A stretch of 64,000 nucleotides of DNA, taken from the NCBI GenBank assembly GCA_016183765.1, contig JACPEA010000010.1, positions 1 through 64,000 of the forward strand. The letters run 5' to 3'. This DNA comes from Bacteroidota bacterium (GTDB lineage Bacteria; Bacteroidota; Bacteroidia; Chitinophagales; Chitinophagaceae). Made by a program: the position numbers and the translations under genes. Positions 16,987 to 26,320 of this stretch are shown piece by piece; the first letter of the stretch is position 1, and the number at the start of each line of letters is the position of its first letter. The notes beneath the pieces were generated by a model. That model was not told the origin of the DNA. It did not search any database and was given only the letters and a program-made list of their open reading frames with translations.

Positions 16987-17290
16987 TCTAAACCGTTTAA
17001 AATTTCGGACGGCAAAGGTAATGGCTGGATCGGAAAAATCAAAATGTTTTCCAAAGTTTTCCTGCCAAATGTCCAAAACCCGGGTATCTATGCCCAAAAC
17101 AGGCCTTCCGGGAAACCTTTTTTGTGGATAAGAAAGTTTCTCCAACCACTTACCCCCGTATTACTACCTGACCGATCACCCGTTTTACCACCCAGTTTTT
17201 CCAATGCTATTGGATTTGGCTCCTGCCCCCTCTAATTTTACCCCGTAACCCTTCCCAACTGGATCATTGTTCATCTTTAAAGATAACCAG
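16987..17290. other. Divergent intergenic region rpsL / T9SS surface protein
   Basis: Contains the rpsL promoter (17013-17042). A weak -7-like TAATTTTA lies on the plus strand at 17233-17240, upstream of the surface protein gene. It resembles the TAATTTTA ahead of the O-antigen-ligase gene (1637-1644). Nothing else is seen. Confidence 0.45.
17013..17042 (-). promoter_or_regulatory. rpsL-rpsG promoter
   Basis: On the minus strand, TTG (17042-17040), a 19-nt spacer and TACCTTTG (17020-17013). The predicted transcription start is about 22 nt upstream of the rpsL ATG at 16986, which supports that start codon. Confidence 0.75.
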
Positions 17291-20200
17291 ATGAGAAGTT
17301 TTTTCCTGATCCTGGCCAGCCTCTTTTATTGGGGAACCTCTCTTTGCCCGGCCCAAACCGGCCTGGTACCGGTACCCTACACCACGGTCGGATCTACCTA
17401 CACACAGAATTTTGACGGATTACCTGCTTCGGGCAGCTTTTCCCTTACGGGGAAGGGCCCGTTTACCCTATCTGCCCCCCCTATCCGCTCCCTGAACCTC
17501 GCTGGTTGGCAGTTGCTGATGACAGCCGGATCCAATGCAAATGCCAGTTTTGCCACCAGTACGGGAACTTCTACCGGAAATGGCGTGTACAGCCTGGGAA
17601 ATGCTGGTTCAACAGAGAGGGCACTGGGTTCACTGGCTTCCAGCACCGGCATCTATGCTTTTGGGGTGATCCTGACCAACCAGACCGGATCCCTCCTCAA
17701 TAGCTTCACCGTGAGTTTTACGGCCGAGCAGTGGCGAAAAGGGGGATCCACCCATAAAAACACCTGGACCTTCCGGTATAAAACCGGCCCGGTCAGCCAG
17801 TTATCAGACAGCGGACTGGTTGCTGAGCCCCGGCTCAATTTCAGCTCCCTCATTACCACCAGTCCGGCCAGCAGCCTGAACGGCAACCTGCCCGGTAACC
17901 AGCAGCGGATCTCTGTTACCCTTTCCGCTATCAGCTGGAAAAACGGGGAACAGTTGTTACTCCGCTGGGGCGATGCCGACGAAAGCGGCAGCGACGACAT
18001 TATGGCCATCGACGATTTTACTTTCTCAGCCAGCCTGAACAGCGGTCCTCCCCTGCTCAGTGATCCGGGCGCAGATTCCATAACCACGGGATCTGCACGG
18101 CTGTCCGTTTCAGCGGATGATCATTTCCAGCACACGTCTATCCGGCTGTTTTACGATACCAATAGGGCTTTTCGCAGCCCTGTCATGTTACATCCTGTGC
18201 CGGATACATTACCAGGCGGCAGCGGAAATACGGTCGTCACAGCCAAGTTAAGCGGCCTTGCAGCAGGCAGATCCTACTATTATTATTTTACAGCGGCCAA
18301 CCTGCACGGGGAAGACAGCAGTGCCATCAACAGTTTCACCACTGCAGTTAGCGCCCCTTCTGTTACCACGCTGGCACCTTCCTCCGTCACATCATCCACT
18401 GCAGTATTGGGAGGATCTGTTTTGGATGAAGGAGGCGCCCCGGTTACAGACAGGGGCATTAGCTGGAAGATCGTTGGCGACAGCACCGCGGAAGAACGGC
18501 TGATCAGCATGGGGTCGGGTTTGGGTAATTTCTCGCAAAACATCCTTCAACTCCCGGCGGGAACGCAGATCGAAGTCAGGGCCTATGCTATTAACAGTGG
18601 CGGTAAATCGTATGGCCAGGTATATCCGTTCGTTACACCTGTCACCATTATCTCACTCGGCAGTTTATCCAACACAAGAACCAATGCCAGCCAGGTTGCC
18701 TTTCTCTTGCGAACCAGCCACACGATCAGAGGCTTGCGCACGACCCATTTTATACCAGTCAGTGAAACAATCACAGGAGCAGGCATCAGGTCTGTTACGG
18801 GTGACACATCGCATTATACCATCACAGTTACCACAGGTAATGGGGATGGCACCTTATCTATCCGCCTGCTGAACGACAGCGGCATTTCCATTCCGATTGA
18901 TAACACACCATTTACCGCAACAACTTCATATCAGATAGACAAAACACCACCGCTGATCAGACAGGTCCGTATCCCGGATACTACCTTCAAGATAGGTGAT
19001 ACCATTTGGGTCAGTCTCACCATGGTTCCGGACAAAGAAAACATCCGGCTATTATCCGGAACGATCGCCGGCTTCCCGCTGATGGGTTTTACAAAAGTGA
19101 ACGACAGCAGTTATAGCGCATACAGTATCATAACCAATAATGGAAAGGAGATCGCTGCAGCAGACAGCATCCCGGTACTGATCTCCTTGCAGGATGAAAC
19201 TGGCAATACAGCCCAATACCAGCTGGGCATCCACCAGTCTTCCGACGGGATCGATGCACGCAAACCCAGTATTCTTTCTGTCAAATATCCACCCGGAAAC
19301 CTTTACAAAATGGGAGATACACTGGATTTCTGTATGCGGTTCTCTGAAAAAGTATGGCTCAGTAAGGGAAGTCCCTCTCTCACGCTGACCATCGGCACCC
19401 GCTCCCGGCCGACCAGCTATGTAAGCGGATCGGGCACTGACAGCATCGTATTGCGTTACATCATACAACCGGGCGATGCTGATGCGGATGGCATCAGAAC
19501 AACTTCTTCGCTTAACATGGGGAATTCCTTACTGAGCGACAGTGCAGGCAATACAGCGAATACCAGTTTTACCAACACACTACCTGCAGGATCCATCCTT
19601 GTGGATGCAGTGCTGCCCGTAGTTACAGTTGTCAATCCACCAGAGTCAAACACATACCTGACTGGCGATACCCTTTGCTTCCGCATCAGTTTTAGCAAAA
19701 AGGTATGGGTAGATACTACGCTTGACATCCCGTCCATTGAACTTTCGTTCGGCAGCAAAAAAAGATCTGCTGTCTATCTATCAGGCAGTGGCAGCAATAC
19801 GCTTCTTTTCCAATACAGCATCCGGCGGGGCGATGCGGGCACCAATGGTATCAAACTTGGCAATGCTATTTCCGACAGTGTTGCCTCCTTACATGATTCT
19901 ATCGGTAACCCGGTGAACCCCATCCTACGCAACACCGGGAAACTCGATAGTATTTTCATCAACCCGGTCAGGGCAACTATGAACGAATTTCAGTTTCCCG
20001 AAGAGCGGGTATATGCAGCGGGCGATTCGTTGTTTTTTGTGGCGACCTACTCAGAAACGATATGGGTTTCTACGATGACAACAGTTCCCTACCTCGATCT
20101 CAGTACCGCGTCTGGCAGCCGGAAAGCCATATATGTCAAGGGTTCCGGCACAAAACAACTTTATTTTGTCTACAGGGTCCAATCCGGGGATACGGACAAA

Positions 20201-22807
20201 AAAGGCATCAGCCTGCCAGCTGTCATCAGTCCGGGTCAGGCAGCCATTACAGATGCGAACGACAATCCCGTACCTCTTAACCTGCCTTTCTCAAAAAACG
20301 ATACCCGCATCAGGCTGGATGGTATCGCACCGCAATTTCTTTCAACAGGAACCGATACGATACAGGTCTGCGGGAGCAGTGCATCTGTTTCCTTATCCTC
20401 CTTTCTCACAGTTACAGACGATGAGATCAATGACACACTTAGCTGGGAGATCAGGCCCGGCTCCCAAACAGCCATCATTACCGGCAACCATTTCTCTGCA
20501 ATAACAAAAGGAAAAACCAGCAGGCCGGAAAATATCCACTACCGGGCATCGGAGAACGCAACAGGTATGGACACACTCACCGCCATCATCAGCGATGGAA
20601 CTAACCGGTCCGCCAAAAAAATATTGGTTCAGATCACCCCCGTTATCCGCAACAATTTTATTACCGGGCCAGAGATGATCTGTACCAGTGAAGCACTTCC
20701 TATCCTGCAGGGATCCTCCCCCGAAGGAGGCAATGAAACTTTTACATTTACCTGGGAATCATCTGTGCTGCCGGATAACAAACTGTTCAGGAAAATCAAC
20801 GGTCTTGAAAAAAATGGCCTGCCACCTGCATTTACCGGGAGTAACTGGTTCAGGAGGATCGTGGTATCGGGTGCCTGTACAGACATATCCACTCCCATCC
20901 GCATCATTGCAGTGAATAACGGCCTGTGGTTAGGCAAAAAAAGTAACAGCTGGCACCAGTCCGGCAACTGGTGTGACGCCCTGGTACCCGGCCCTGCTAC
21001 ATCGGTACATGTGTACCCTGGCACCGACTACCAGCCGGAGATACATGATACTGCCAGCTGTGGCCATTTGTTCATGCACGATAACAGCAAACTCAGTATA
21101 GCGCATGTATTACGCATCTGCGGCGGGATCAGTGCCGACAACCAGCAGATCGATGCCGGAAAAGGAACGCTTGTTTTACAGGATACCATACAACAACTGG
21201 TCTCCGGCAGTTCGTTTTTTCAAAACAGCATACAACGGTTACAGATCAGCAACCCCGGTGGCGTAGAGCTAAGAGATACCCTTTTCATCAGCAGGGAACT
21301 TGGTTTGCAGAAAGGCTTTTTATCTACAGGAGATCGTTTGCTGATGCTGCAGGGTGCACGTATCGGTGCATCGGCAGCCGGTACTGGTCTATCAGGAAAG
21401 ATCAGCACTGTGCAGTCCATTACAACAGGGAGAAGAGTTTTTCATTTCTTCAGTCACCCCTTCACGCACAATACCGGGCTCTCGATGATCACCGACAGTA
21501 TCGATATCACCGGCGAAAACGGGAACCAGAACGGTTTTACCAACAGCCAGACACAAGCGCCTTCCGCCTTTTATTATGATCCCCAAAAAGGCAATGATTC
21601 CACCGGGGCAGAAACGGGATGGACAGCATTCACACACACTAATGGACTGGCAGAAAACAGCTGGGCACCGATGCAGGGGATCCGGTTACTGGTCAGGGGC
21701 AGGCCCGGACAGGGACTTGACGGAAAACCCGCCGGTGACGGCACCCATGGCACTTACCTGCCCTTACCGGTGAACCTGCACTACACAGGCAATATGGCTA
21801 CAGGCGACCAGGAACGCCAGCTGAACGGTTCAACGGATGGCGCTTACCAGGTGATCGGTAATCCTTATCTATCCAATATCGATCTGTCGAGGATCAGCCG
21901 GAGCAGCGGAGTGAGCAGGCATTACTGGTTATGGTATCCCGGCCTGGGTAAACAGGGTGGATACAGCAGTTACCCATTTGCAGTGAATACTATACTACCC
22001 GCTTTTGGCGCTTTTATGGTTGAAACAGCTGCAGGTGCCCGACAACAGATCCTCTTTACTGAAAACAGCAAATCGGCAGATCCACCCTGCGATCCGCTAA
22101 CACCGGTCCGGATCGACGACTGGTACCATATAGAACTCAGGCTGGAAAGTGACAGCATACTCTGGGACCGTTTGTTATTACTGCAAATGGACAGCGCCCG
22201 TTTTGGTTACGACCGGAATGATGCATCCAAACTGCTGAATCCCGATGTGAACTTCTACAGCCACACTTATACCGGTAAACAATTGTCGATCGATGCCAGG
22301 CCTTTTACCAACGAATCAACGATACCACTGGGCCTGCAATGCCTGCAGCCGGGGATCTTCCGGATACGGGTGGCGGCAGTCAACCTGCCTGCAACCAACA
22401 CACTGATGCTGCATGATAAATTGCTGGATAAATGGATACCCTTACAGCAAGACAGCAACTATCGTTTTCTCGTAAGAATGGATACCCTTACACAGGGAAA
22501 CGATCGTTTTGAGATCTGCAGCCGTAAAAAACAGGAAGATCCATGGCTTTTAACCGAACCAATGGAACTCAGCCTATCTCCGGTACCGGCCACAGACCGC
22601 CTTCGCATTTCTTTCCGGGCAAAAGAAAAAGGGAATACCACTGTACGGATCCTTGGTCTGTCAGGCAGGCCTTTGCAAACCATTTCACTGGGGATACAGA
22701 AAGAAGGACAGGCATGGATACCGTTGGGCGGACTGCTCAGGGGCATCTACCTGCTTGAGCTGCGTTGCGGGAATTATCGCAGCAGCAGGGTAATCATGAA
22801 AGACTGA
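17291..22807 (+). CDS. Very large T9SS-secreted multidomain surface protein
   Basis: 1838 aa from the ATG at 17291 (signal peptide MRSFFLILASLFYWGTSLC...AQ). The N-terminal about 240 residues form a jelly-roll-like region (FDGLPASGSFSLTGKGPF, then DDIMAIDDFTFSA). Fibronectin-III/Ig-like segments follow. Three related domains of about 110 aa start near residues 665, 780 and 896, each ending YVSGSGxxxxxFxYxxxxGD. A later region holds a repeat-poor Bacteroidota ELYYD-like part (AFYYDPQKG), and the protein ends in a type A T9SS sorting domain (LSPVPATDRLRIS ... GIYLLELR). Likely a surface-attached adhesin or matrix protein; ligand unknown. Single-gene transcription unit. Confidence 0.8.
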   Translation: MRSFFLILASLFYWGTSLCPAQTGLVPVPYTTVGSTYTQNFDGLPASGSFSLTGKGPFTLSAPPIRSLNLAGWQLLMTAGSNANASFATSTGTSTGNGVYSLGNAGSTERALGSLASSTGIYAFGVILTNQTGSLLNSFTVSFTAEQWRKGGSTHKNTWTFRYKTGPVSQLSDSGLVAEPRLNFSSLITTSPASSLNGNLPGNQQRISVTLSAISWKNGEQLLLRWGDADESGSDDIMAIDDFTFSASLNSGPPLLSDPGADSITTGSARLSVSADDHFQHTSIRLFYDTNRAFRSPVMLHPVPDTLPGGSGNTVVTAKLSGLAAGRSYYYYFTAANLHGEDSSAINSFTTAVSAPSVTTLAPSSVTSSTAVLGGSVLDEGGAPVTDRGISWKIVGDSTAEERLISMGSGLGNFSQNILQLPAGTQIEVRAYAINSGGKSYGQVYPFVTPVTIISLGSLSNTRTNASQVAFLLRTSHTIRGLRTTHFIPVSETITGAGIRSVTGDTSHYTITVTTGNGDGTLSIRLLNDSGISIPIDNTPFTATTSYQIDKTPPLIRQVRIPDTTFKIGDTIWVSLTMVPDKENIRLLSGTIAGFPLMGFTKVNDSSYSAYSIITNNGKEIAAADSIPVLISLQDETGNTAQYQLGIHQSSDGIDARKPSILSVKYPPGNLYKMGDTLDFCMRFSEKVWLSKGSPSLTLTIGTRSRPTSYVSGSGTDSIVLRYIIQPGDADADGIRTTSSLNMGNSLLSDSAGNTANTSFTNTLPAGSILVDAVLPVVTVVNPPESNTYLTGDTLCFRISFSKKVWVDTTLDIPSIELSFGSKKRSAVYLSGSGSNTLLFQYSIRRGDAGTNGIKLGNAISDSVASLHDSIGNPVNPILRNTGKLDSIFINPVRATMNEFQFPEERVYAAGDSLFFVATYSETIWVSTMTTVPYLDLSTASGSRKAIYVKGSGTKQLYFVYRVQSGDTDKKGISLPAVISPGQAAITDANDNPVPLNLPFSKNDTRIRLDGIAPQFLSTGTDTIQVCGSSASVSLSSFLTVTDDEINDTLSWEIRPGSQTAIITGNHFSAITKGKTSRPENIHYRASENATGMDTLTAIISDGTNRSAKKILVQITPVIRNNFITGPEMICTSEALPILQGSSPEGGNETFTFTWESSVLPDNKLFRKINGLEKNGLPPAFTGSNWFRRIVVSGACTDISTPIRIIAVNNGLWLGKKSNSWHQSGNWCDALVPGPATSVHVYPGTDYQPEIHDTASCGHLFMHDNSKLSIAHVLRICGGISADNQQIDAGKGTLVLQDTIQQLVSGSSFFQNSIQRLQISNPGGVELRDTLFISRELGLQKGFLSTGDRLLMLQGARIGASAAGTGLSGKISTVQSITTGRRVFHFFSHPFTHNTGLSMITDSIDITGENGNQNGFTNSQTQAPSAFYYDPQKGNDSTGAETGWTAFTHTNGLAENSWAPMQGIRLLVRGRPGQGLDGKPAGDGTHGTYLPLPVNLHYTGNMATGDQERQLNGSTDGAYQVIGNPYLSNIDLSRISRSSGVSRHYWLWYPGLGKQGGYSSYPFAVNTILPAFGAFMVETAAGARQQILFTENSKSADPPCDPLTPVRIDDWYHIELRLESDSILWDRLLLLQMDSARFGYDRNDASKLLNPDVNFYSHTYTGKQLSIDARPFTNESTIPLGLQCLQPGIFRIRVAAVNLPATNTLMLHDKLLDKWIPLQQDSNYRFLVRMDTLTQGNDRFEICSRKKQEDPWLLTEPMELSLSPVPATDRLRISFRAKEKGNTTVRILGLSGRPLQTISLGIQKEGQAWIPLGGLLRGIYLLELRCGNYRSSRVIMKD

Positions 22808-22810
22808 TGT

Positions 22811-22858
22811 AAAAAAAAATCGCCACAGTATTACAGCAAACCTGTAACCTGTGGCGAT
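22811..22858 (-). terminator. ilvE terminator
   Basis: Two-part hairpin: outer stem ATCGCCACAG (22819-22828) / CTGTGGCGAT (22849-22858) and inner stem TTACAG (22831-22836) / CTGTAA (22842-22847). On the minus strand it is followed by a run of about nine U. It terminates ilvE and may also serve the converging surface protein gene. Confidence 0.85.
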
Positions 22859-22878
22859 CAATTATGTTTAGTGATCTA

Positions 22879-23943
22879 TCAGATCCGGAACATCCAGCCG
22901 TGTGTATCGGGTGTTTCTCCTTTGCGGATGGCATCCAGGCGTTTTTTCAGCTCTTTGGATACTTTCCAGGTATCCGTGTCAAAATGCATGATATCATCCT
23001 TGTACTTCAATTCCCTGATCAGTGAAATGGTAGCCGCTGTGCCGGTACCGAACACTTCGCGCAGCTGACCTGCTTTGTGGGCCGCAATAAGTTCATCTAC
23101 ACTGAATTTCTTTTCCACCACTTCCAGTCCCATTTCTTTTAAAACCGCAATGGCACTGTCGCGGGTAACACCGGCCAGGATGGTTCCATCTTCCAACGAA
23201 GGAGTGATGGCCTGGTTACCGATGATGAAGAACACGTTCATGGTGCCCACTTCCTGCAGGTATTTGTGTTCAAAAGCATCCGTCCATAAAACCTGGTCGT
23301 ATCCCTGTTTTTTGGCCAATGCCGTTGCGTGCATGCTGGCGCCATAGTTGCCGGCATTCTTCGCAAAACCAACGCCACCGGGTGCTGCACGGGTATAGGT
23401 TTCTTCCACATAGATCTTCATCGGCGCTGCGTAGTAAGGGCCGGTTGGGCTGAGAATGATGATGAACTTATACGTTTCAGAAGGTTTTACCCCGATCACC
23501 GGATCAGAAGAGAACATAAAGGGACGGATATACAGGGAATGCTCCGGTAAAGAAGGCACCCAGTTCCTGTCGAGATCGATCAGCTGGCGCATCCCTTCAA
23601 TAAAGATCTCTTCGGGTACGGTGGGCATTTCCATCCTTTCCGCAGAAATATTAAAACGCCGGAAATTGTCGAAAGGGCGGAAAATGGCCACCTGCCCATC
23701 TGCTTCCTTATAGGCTTTGATACCTTCAAAGATCGCCTGGCCATAATGCAAAGCGGCCAGTGAGGGTTCCATCAAAAGAGGCTGGTACGGTTTGATCTCC
23801 ACATTTTTCCATTCGCCGTTCACATAATCCGCTTCCAGCATGTGGTCTGTAAAATACCGGCCAAAGGGCAGGTTCTCCAATGAGGTTCCTGTTAACTTAC
23901 TCGTCTCAACTTTCGAGATCTTTATGCCTGCTGCTGCTACCAT
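22879..23943 (-). CDS. ilvE: Branched-chain amino acid aminotransferase
   Basis: PLP-dependent class IV transaminase (354 aa from ATG 23943) that makes valine, leucine and isoleucine from their keto acids with glutamate. Family motifs: LEADYVNGEW, HYGQAIFEGIKAY, SLYIRPFMFSSDP, and the PLP-lysine segment ATALAKKQGYDQVLWTD (about residues 205-220), followed by EVGTMNVFF and GVTRDSAIAVL. Length and order match the BCAT2-like group common in Bacteroidota. It diverges from the HolD-like gene and has a strong terminator. Confidence 0.95.
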   Translation of the reverse strand: MVAAAGIKISKVETSKLTGTSLENLPFGRYFTDHMLEADYVNGEWKNVEIKPYQPLLMEPSLAALHYGQAIFEGIKAYKEADGQVAIFRPFDNFRRFNISAERMEMPTVPEEIFIEGMRQLIDLDRNWVPSLPEHSLYIRPFMFSSDPVIGVKPSETYKFIIILSPTGPYYAAPMKIYVEETYTRAAPGGVGFAKNAGNYGASMHATALAKKQGYDQVLWTDAFEHKYLQEVGTMNVFFIIGNQAITPSLEDGTILAGVTRDSAIAVLKEMGLEVVEKKFSVDELIAAHKAGQLREVFGTGTAATISLIRELKYKDDIMHFDTDTWKVSKELKKRLDAIRKGETPDTHGWMFRI

Positions 23944-24008
23944 AGTTTTATATTTGACGCAAATAAACAAAAAATTAAAAACTAACGACTGTTAATATTT
24001 TCAACGGT

Positions 24009-24536
24009 ATGAGTGAAGAAAATACACGGTTACCCGATTTCCTGCTCGCGGATCTGTACAAGAACAGTCTGGTTATAACCGAAGATGAACCGAAGGCGGA
24101 GAGGAAAACGCCCCAACCGGAGAACCCGGCCAGTGAGCGTCAGTGGTATCTGGGCAGCAATTTACGAAAAATTACGCTTTTGGTGAGCGAAAAAGATGCC
24201 GTGTACCTGAAAGATGAGTCACTCAACTTCCTTTCGGCCATCCTGGGCGCCTGCAAACTGAACCTCGGGGATGTTGCCATTGTGAACTGCCAGCAGGAAC
24301 CTGTTACCTATCCCCTGTTAAAAGAAAAACTGCAGCCCGCATTTCTGCTTTTGTTCGGCGTGGATGCCCGCGATGTGGCATTGCCCTTTACCATACCCCA
24401 TTACCAGGTACAGAAATACGATAACTGCCAGCTGCTGCTGGCCCCCGCTTTGGATACCATGCTGGGCACATCGCAGGATGCCAAACTCGAAAAAAGCAAA
24501 CTCTGGCTCTGTCTGAAAAAAATGTTCAACGTGTAA
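24009..24536 (+). CDS. Hypothetical protein, possibly HolD-like (DNA polymerase III psi)
   Basis: A 175-aa soluble protein with no signal peptide. After a charged, disordered-looking first 45 residues it alternates predicted strands and helices: KITLLVSEKD, FLSAILGACKLNLGDVAIVN, PAFLLLFGVDARDVALPF, then a C-terminal LLAPALDTMLGTSQDAKLEK and KSKLWLCLKKMF. The order (early strand, helix, dispersed aliphatic strands, final 'LAPxLDxLxxxxxxKxxLWxxLK' helix) resembles HolD, the psi subunit of the DNA polymerase III clamp loader, but similarity is by eye only. It stands directly before rdgB on the same strand. A plus-strand TATATTTG at 23949-23956 could be its -7 box. Confidence 0.6.
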   Translation: MSEENTRLPDFLLADLYKNSLVITEDEPKAERKTPQPENPASERQWYLGSNLRKITLLVSEKDAVYLKDESLNFLSAILGACKLNLGDVAIVNCQQEPVTYPLLKEKLQPAFLLLFGVDARDVALPFTIPHYQVQKYDNCQLLLAPALDTMLGTSQDAKLEKSKLWLCLKKMFNV

Positions 24537-24569
24537 ATGCGTATGCCCCTGTCCGAAAAAGCAATCAGT

Positions 24570-25154
24570 ATGTCCACACTCATTTTTGCCACGAATAACC
24601 AGCACAAAGTAGACGAGATCCGTTCCGTGATCGGCTCCTCCTTCGATATCATTACCCTGAAAGAAGCAGGTATTGATATAGATATTCCTGAACCACATGA
24701 TACGCTTCAAGCCAATGCTTCCGAGAAATCACAGACCATACATCGGTTAACTAACCAGGATTGTTTCAGCGAAGACACCGGCCTGGAAGTGGAAGCGCTG
24801 CAGGGTGAGCCCGGAGTCAAAAGTGCACGTTATGCAGGCGAGGGCAGGGATTTTCAGCAGAACATCGATAAACTGCTGCAGAAACTCGGCAATAACCCCA
24901 ACCGGAAAGCCCGGTTCAGAACGGTGGTATCACTGATTCTCAATCACCAGGAATACCTGTTTGAAGGCATCTGTACCGGAAAAATTGCGGAAGATCAGAA
25001 AGGTAATCAGGGTTTTGGTTACGATCCGGTTTTCATACCCGACGGGGCCACTAAAAGTTTTGCCGAAATGAGCCTGGATGAAAAGAACCAATACAGCCAC
25101 CGGCAGAAAGCCGTTACCCAGCTGATCGATTTTTTACGCAAGACAACCTTATGA
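24570..25154 (+). CDS. rdgB: XTP/dITP pyrophosphatase (RdgB/HAM1)
   Basis: 194 aa from the ATG at 24570 (MSTLIFATNNQHKVDEI); a longer frame starting at 24537 has no family support. Hydrolyses non-canonical purine nucleoside triphosphates (ITP, XTP) to monophosphates, keeping them out of DNA and RNA. Hallmarks are the N-terminal FATNNxxKxxEI, SEDTGLEVEALQGEPGVKSARYAG (about residues 66-90), GFGYDPVF (about 150-157) and the terminal SHRQKAV. Its stop overlaps the next start (ATGA, 25151-25154). Confidence 0.95.
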   Translation: MSTLIFATNNQHKVDEIRSVIGSSFDIITLKEAGIDIDIPEPHDTLQANASEKSQTIHRLTNQDCFSEDTGLEVEALQGEPGVKSARYAGEGRDFQQNIDKLLQKLGNNPNRKARFRTVVSLILNHQEYLFEGICTGKIAEDQKGNQGFGYDPVFIPDGATKSFAEMSLDEKNQYSHRQKAVTQLIDFLRKTTL

Positions 25155-25585
25155 ACCGGATCAAACTAAACTTACCCGATCAATTTTCCTTTGCCACTAC
25201 GCTGCGCATACGGGTTACGGACCTGAATTATGGCGGTCATGTTGGCAACGATAGTTTTCTTTCACTGATACACGAAGCCCGGCAACAATACCTGTTATCC
25301 TTCGGTTACCGGGAATTATCTGTGGGTGGTGTGGGACTGATCATGGCCGATGTAGCCATTGAATTCAAAAAAGAGCTAAACTATGGTGATGAGGTAAGGA
25401 TCTCTGTAAAAGCAACTGATTTCGACAAACTGGGATTCGATCTTTTTTACAAGATGGAAGTCATGCAGGATATAGAATGGATTCTTGCCGGCAAAGCAAA
25501 AACGGGTATGATGTGCTACGATTACAGCGCCGGAAAAAAAGTGTCGGTACCCGACGAAGTGGTCAGCCGGTTATCTGCCGGCTGA
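25151..25585 (+). CDS. Hotdog-fold acyl-CoA thioesterase
   Basis: A 144-aa protein of the 4HBT/YbgC-like group. RVTDLNYGGHVGNDSFLSLI (residues 19-38) is the catalytic-site motif (Asp followed by the HVxN loop), and FKKELNYGDEVRISVKATD forms the core sheet. It likely hydrolyses acyl-CoA thioesters in the cytoplasm; substrate unknown. It overlaps rdgB by 4 nt, so the two are translationally coupled. It ends exactly where the convergent aroE gene ends (25586). Confidence 0.85.
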   Translation: MNRIKLNLPDQFSFATTLRIRVTDLNYGGHVGNDSFLSLIHEARQQYLLSFGYRELSVGGVGLIMADVAIEFKKELNYGDEVRISVKATDFDKLGFDLFYKMEVMQDIEWILAGKAKTGMMCYDYSAGKKVSVPDEVVSRLSAG

Positions 25586-26317
25586 TCAGCTGTTCCAGAT
25601 GCGCCAGCTTTCTTCTGCCTGCAGCACCAGCATTTCCTGCCCGTTCTGTACGGTTGCACCTTTTGCCTTGCCATTTGCCAGGAACCGGGTTTCCGCCGGG
25701 TTATAGATCAGGTCGTATAAATGATGCAGGGGCGTTAACCATTGATAGGGTAACGGCGGACAGTCTTCCAGGTTCGGATACATGCCCAATGGTGTTGTGT
25801 TTACAATAAGATGATGGGAAGACAGCAACACTTCATCCACCTGTTCATAAGCAATGGCCTGATCTGAAGCGCTGCGCGAAACATATTGAACAGCGATACC
25901 CAGTTGTTGCAGCACATATACCACTGCAGCAGAAGCGCCGCCGGTTCCCAGCACCAATGCCCTGGTATGATGGGCTTTCAGGAAAGGCCGGAGCGATAGT
26001 TCAAAACCTACCACATCGGTGTTGTGCCCTACACGTTTTCCGTTCTTTATGTTCACACAGTTACAGGCGCCGATGGCTTTTACCACGGGAGAGACTTCAT
26101 CCACAAAAGCCAGTACCTGCTTTTTGTAAGGGATGGTGATATTGAAACCGCGCAGGTCTTTCTTCGATTCCAACACATCGGAAAGTGCAGTGATATCGGG
26201 CAGAGAAAAATTCTCATACACACAATCGGTCAATCCCAGCTGTACAAACTTGTCTGTAAAATATTTCTGTGAGAAAGAATGTGATAAAGGATATCCCAGC
26301 AATCCGAAACGACGCAT
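25586..26317 (-). CDS. aroE: Shikimate dehydrogenase
   Basis: A 243-aa NADPH-dependent reductase converting 3-dehydroshikimate to shikimate in aromatic amino acid synthesis. The N-terminal substrate domain shows GLLGYPLSHSFSQKYF and GFNITIPYKKQV (catalytic Lys). ACNCVNIKNGKRVGHNTDVVGF is the second substrate loop, LVLGTGGASAAVVYVL the NADP-binding glycine motif, and NTTPLGMYPN follows. Somewhat shorter than the E. coli enzyme (272 aa). It follows the phosphosulfolactate synthase-like gene by 3 nt on the same strand. Confidence 0.95.
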   Translation of the reverse strand: MRRFGLLGYPLSHSFSQKYFTDKFVQLGLTDCVYENFSLPDITALSDVLESKKDLRGFNITIPYKKQVLAFVDEVSPVVKAIGACNCVNIKNGKRVGHNTDVVGFELSLRPFLKAHHTRALVLGTGGASAAVVYVLQQLGIAVQYVSRSASDQAIAYEQVDEVLLSSHHLIVNTTPLGMYPNLEDCPPLPYQWLTPLHHLYDLIYNPAETRFLANGKAKGATVQNGQEMLVLQAEESWRIWNS

Positions 26318-26320
26318 GGC

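Noticed and set aside
16987..17145. N-terminal extension of rpsL (53 extra residues)
   Set aside because: Not present in S12 proteins and contains the rpsL promoter, so it is untranslated upstream DNA.
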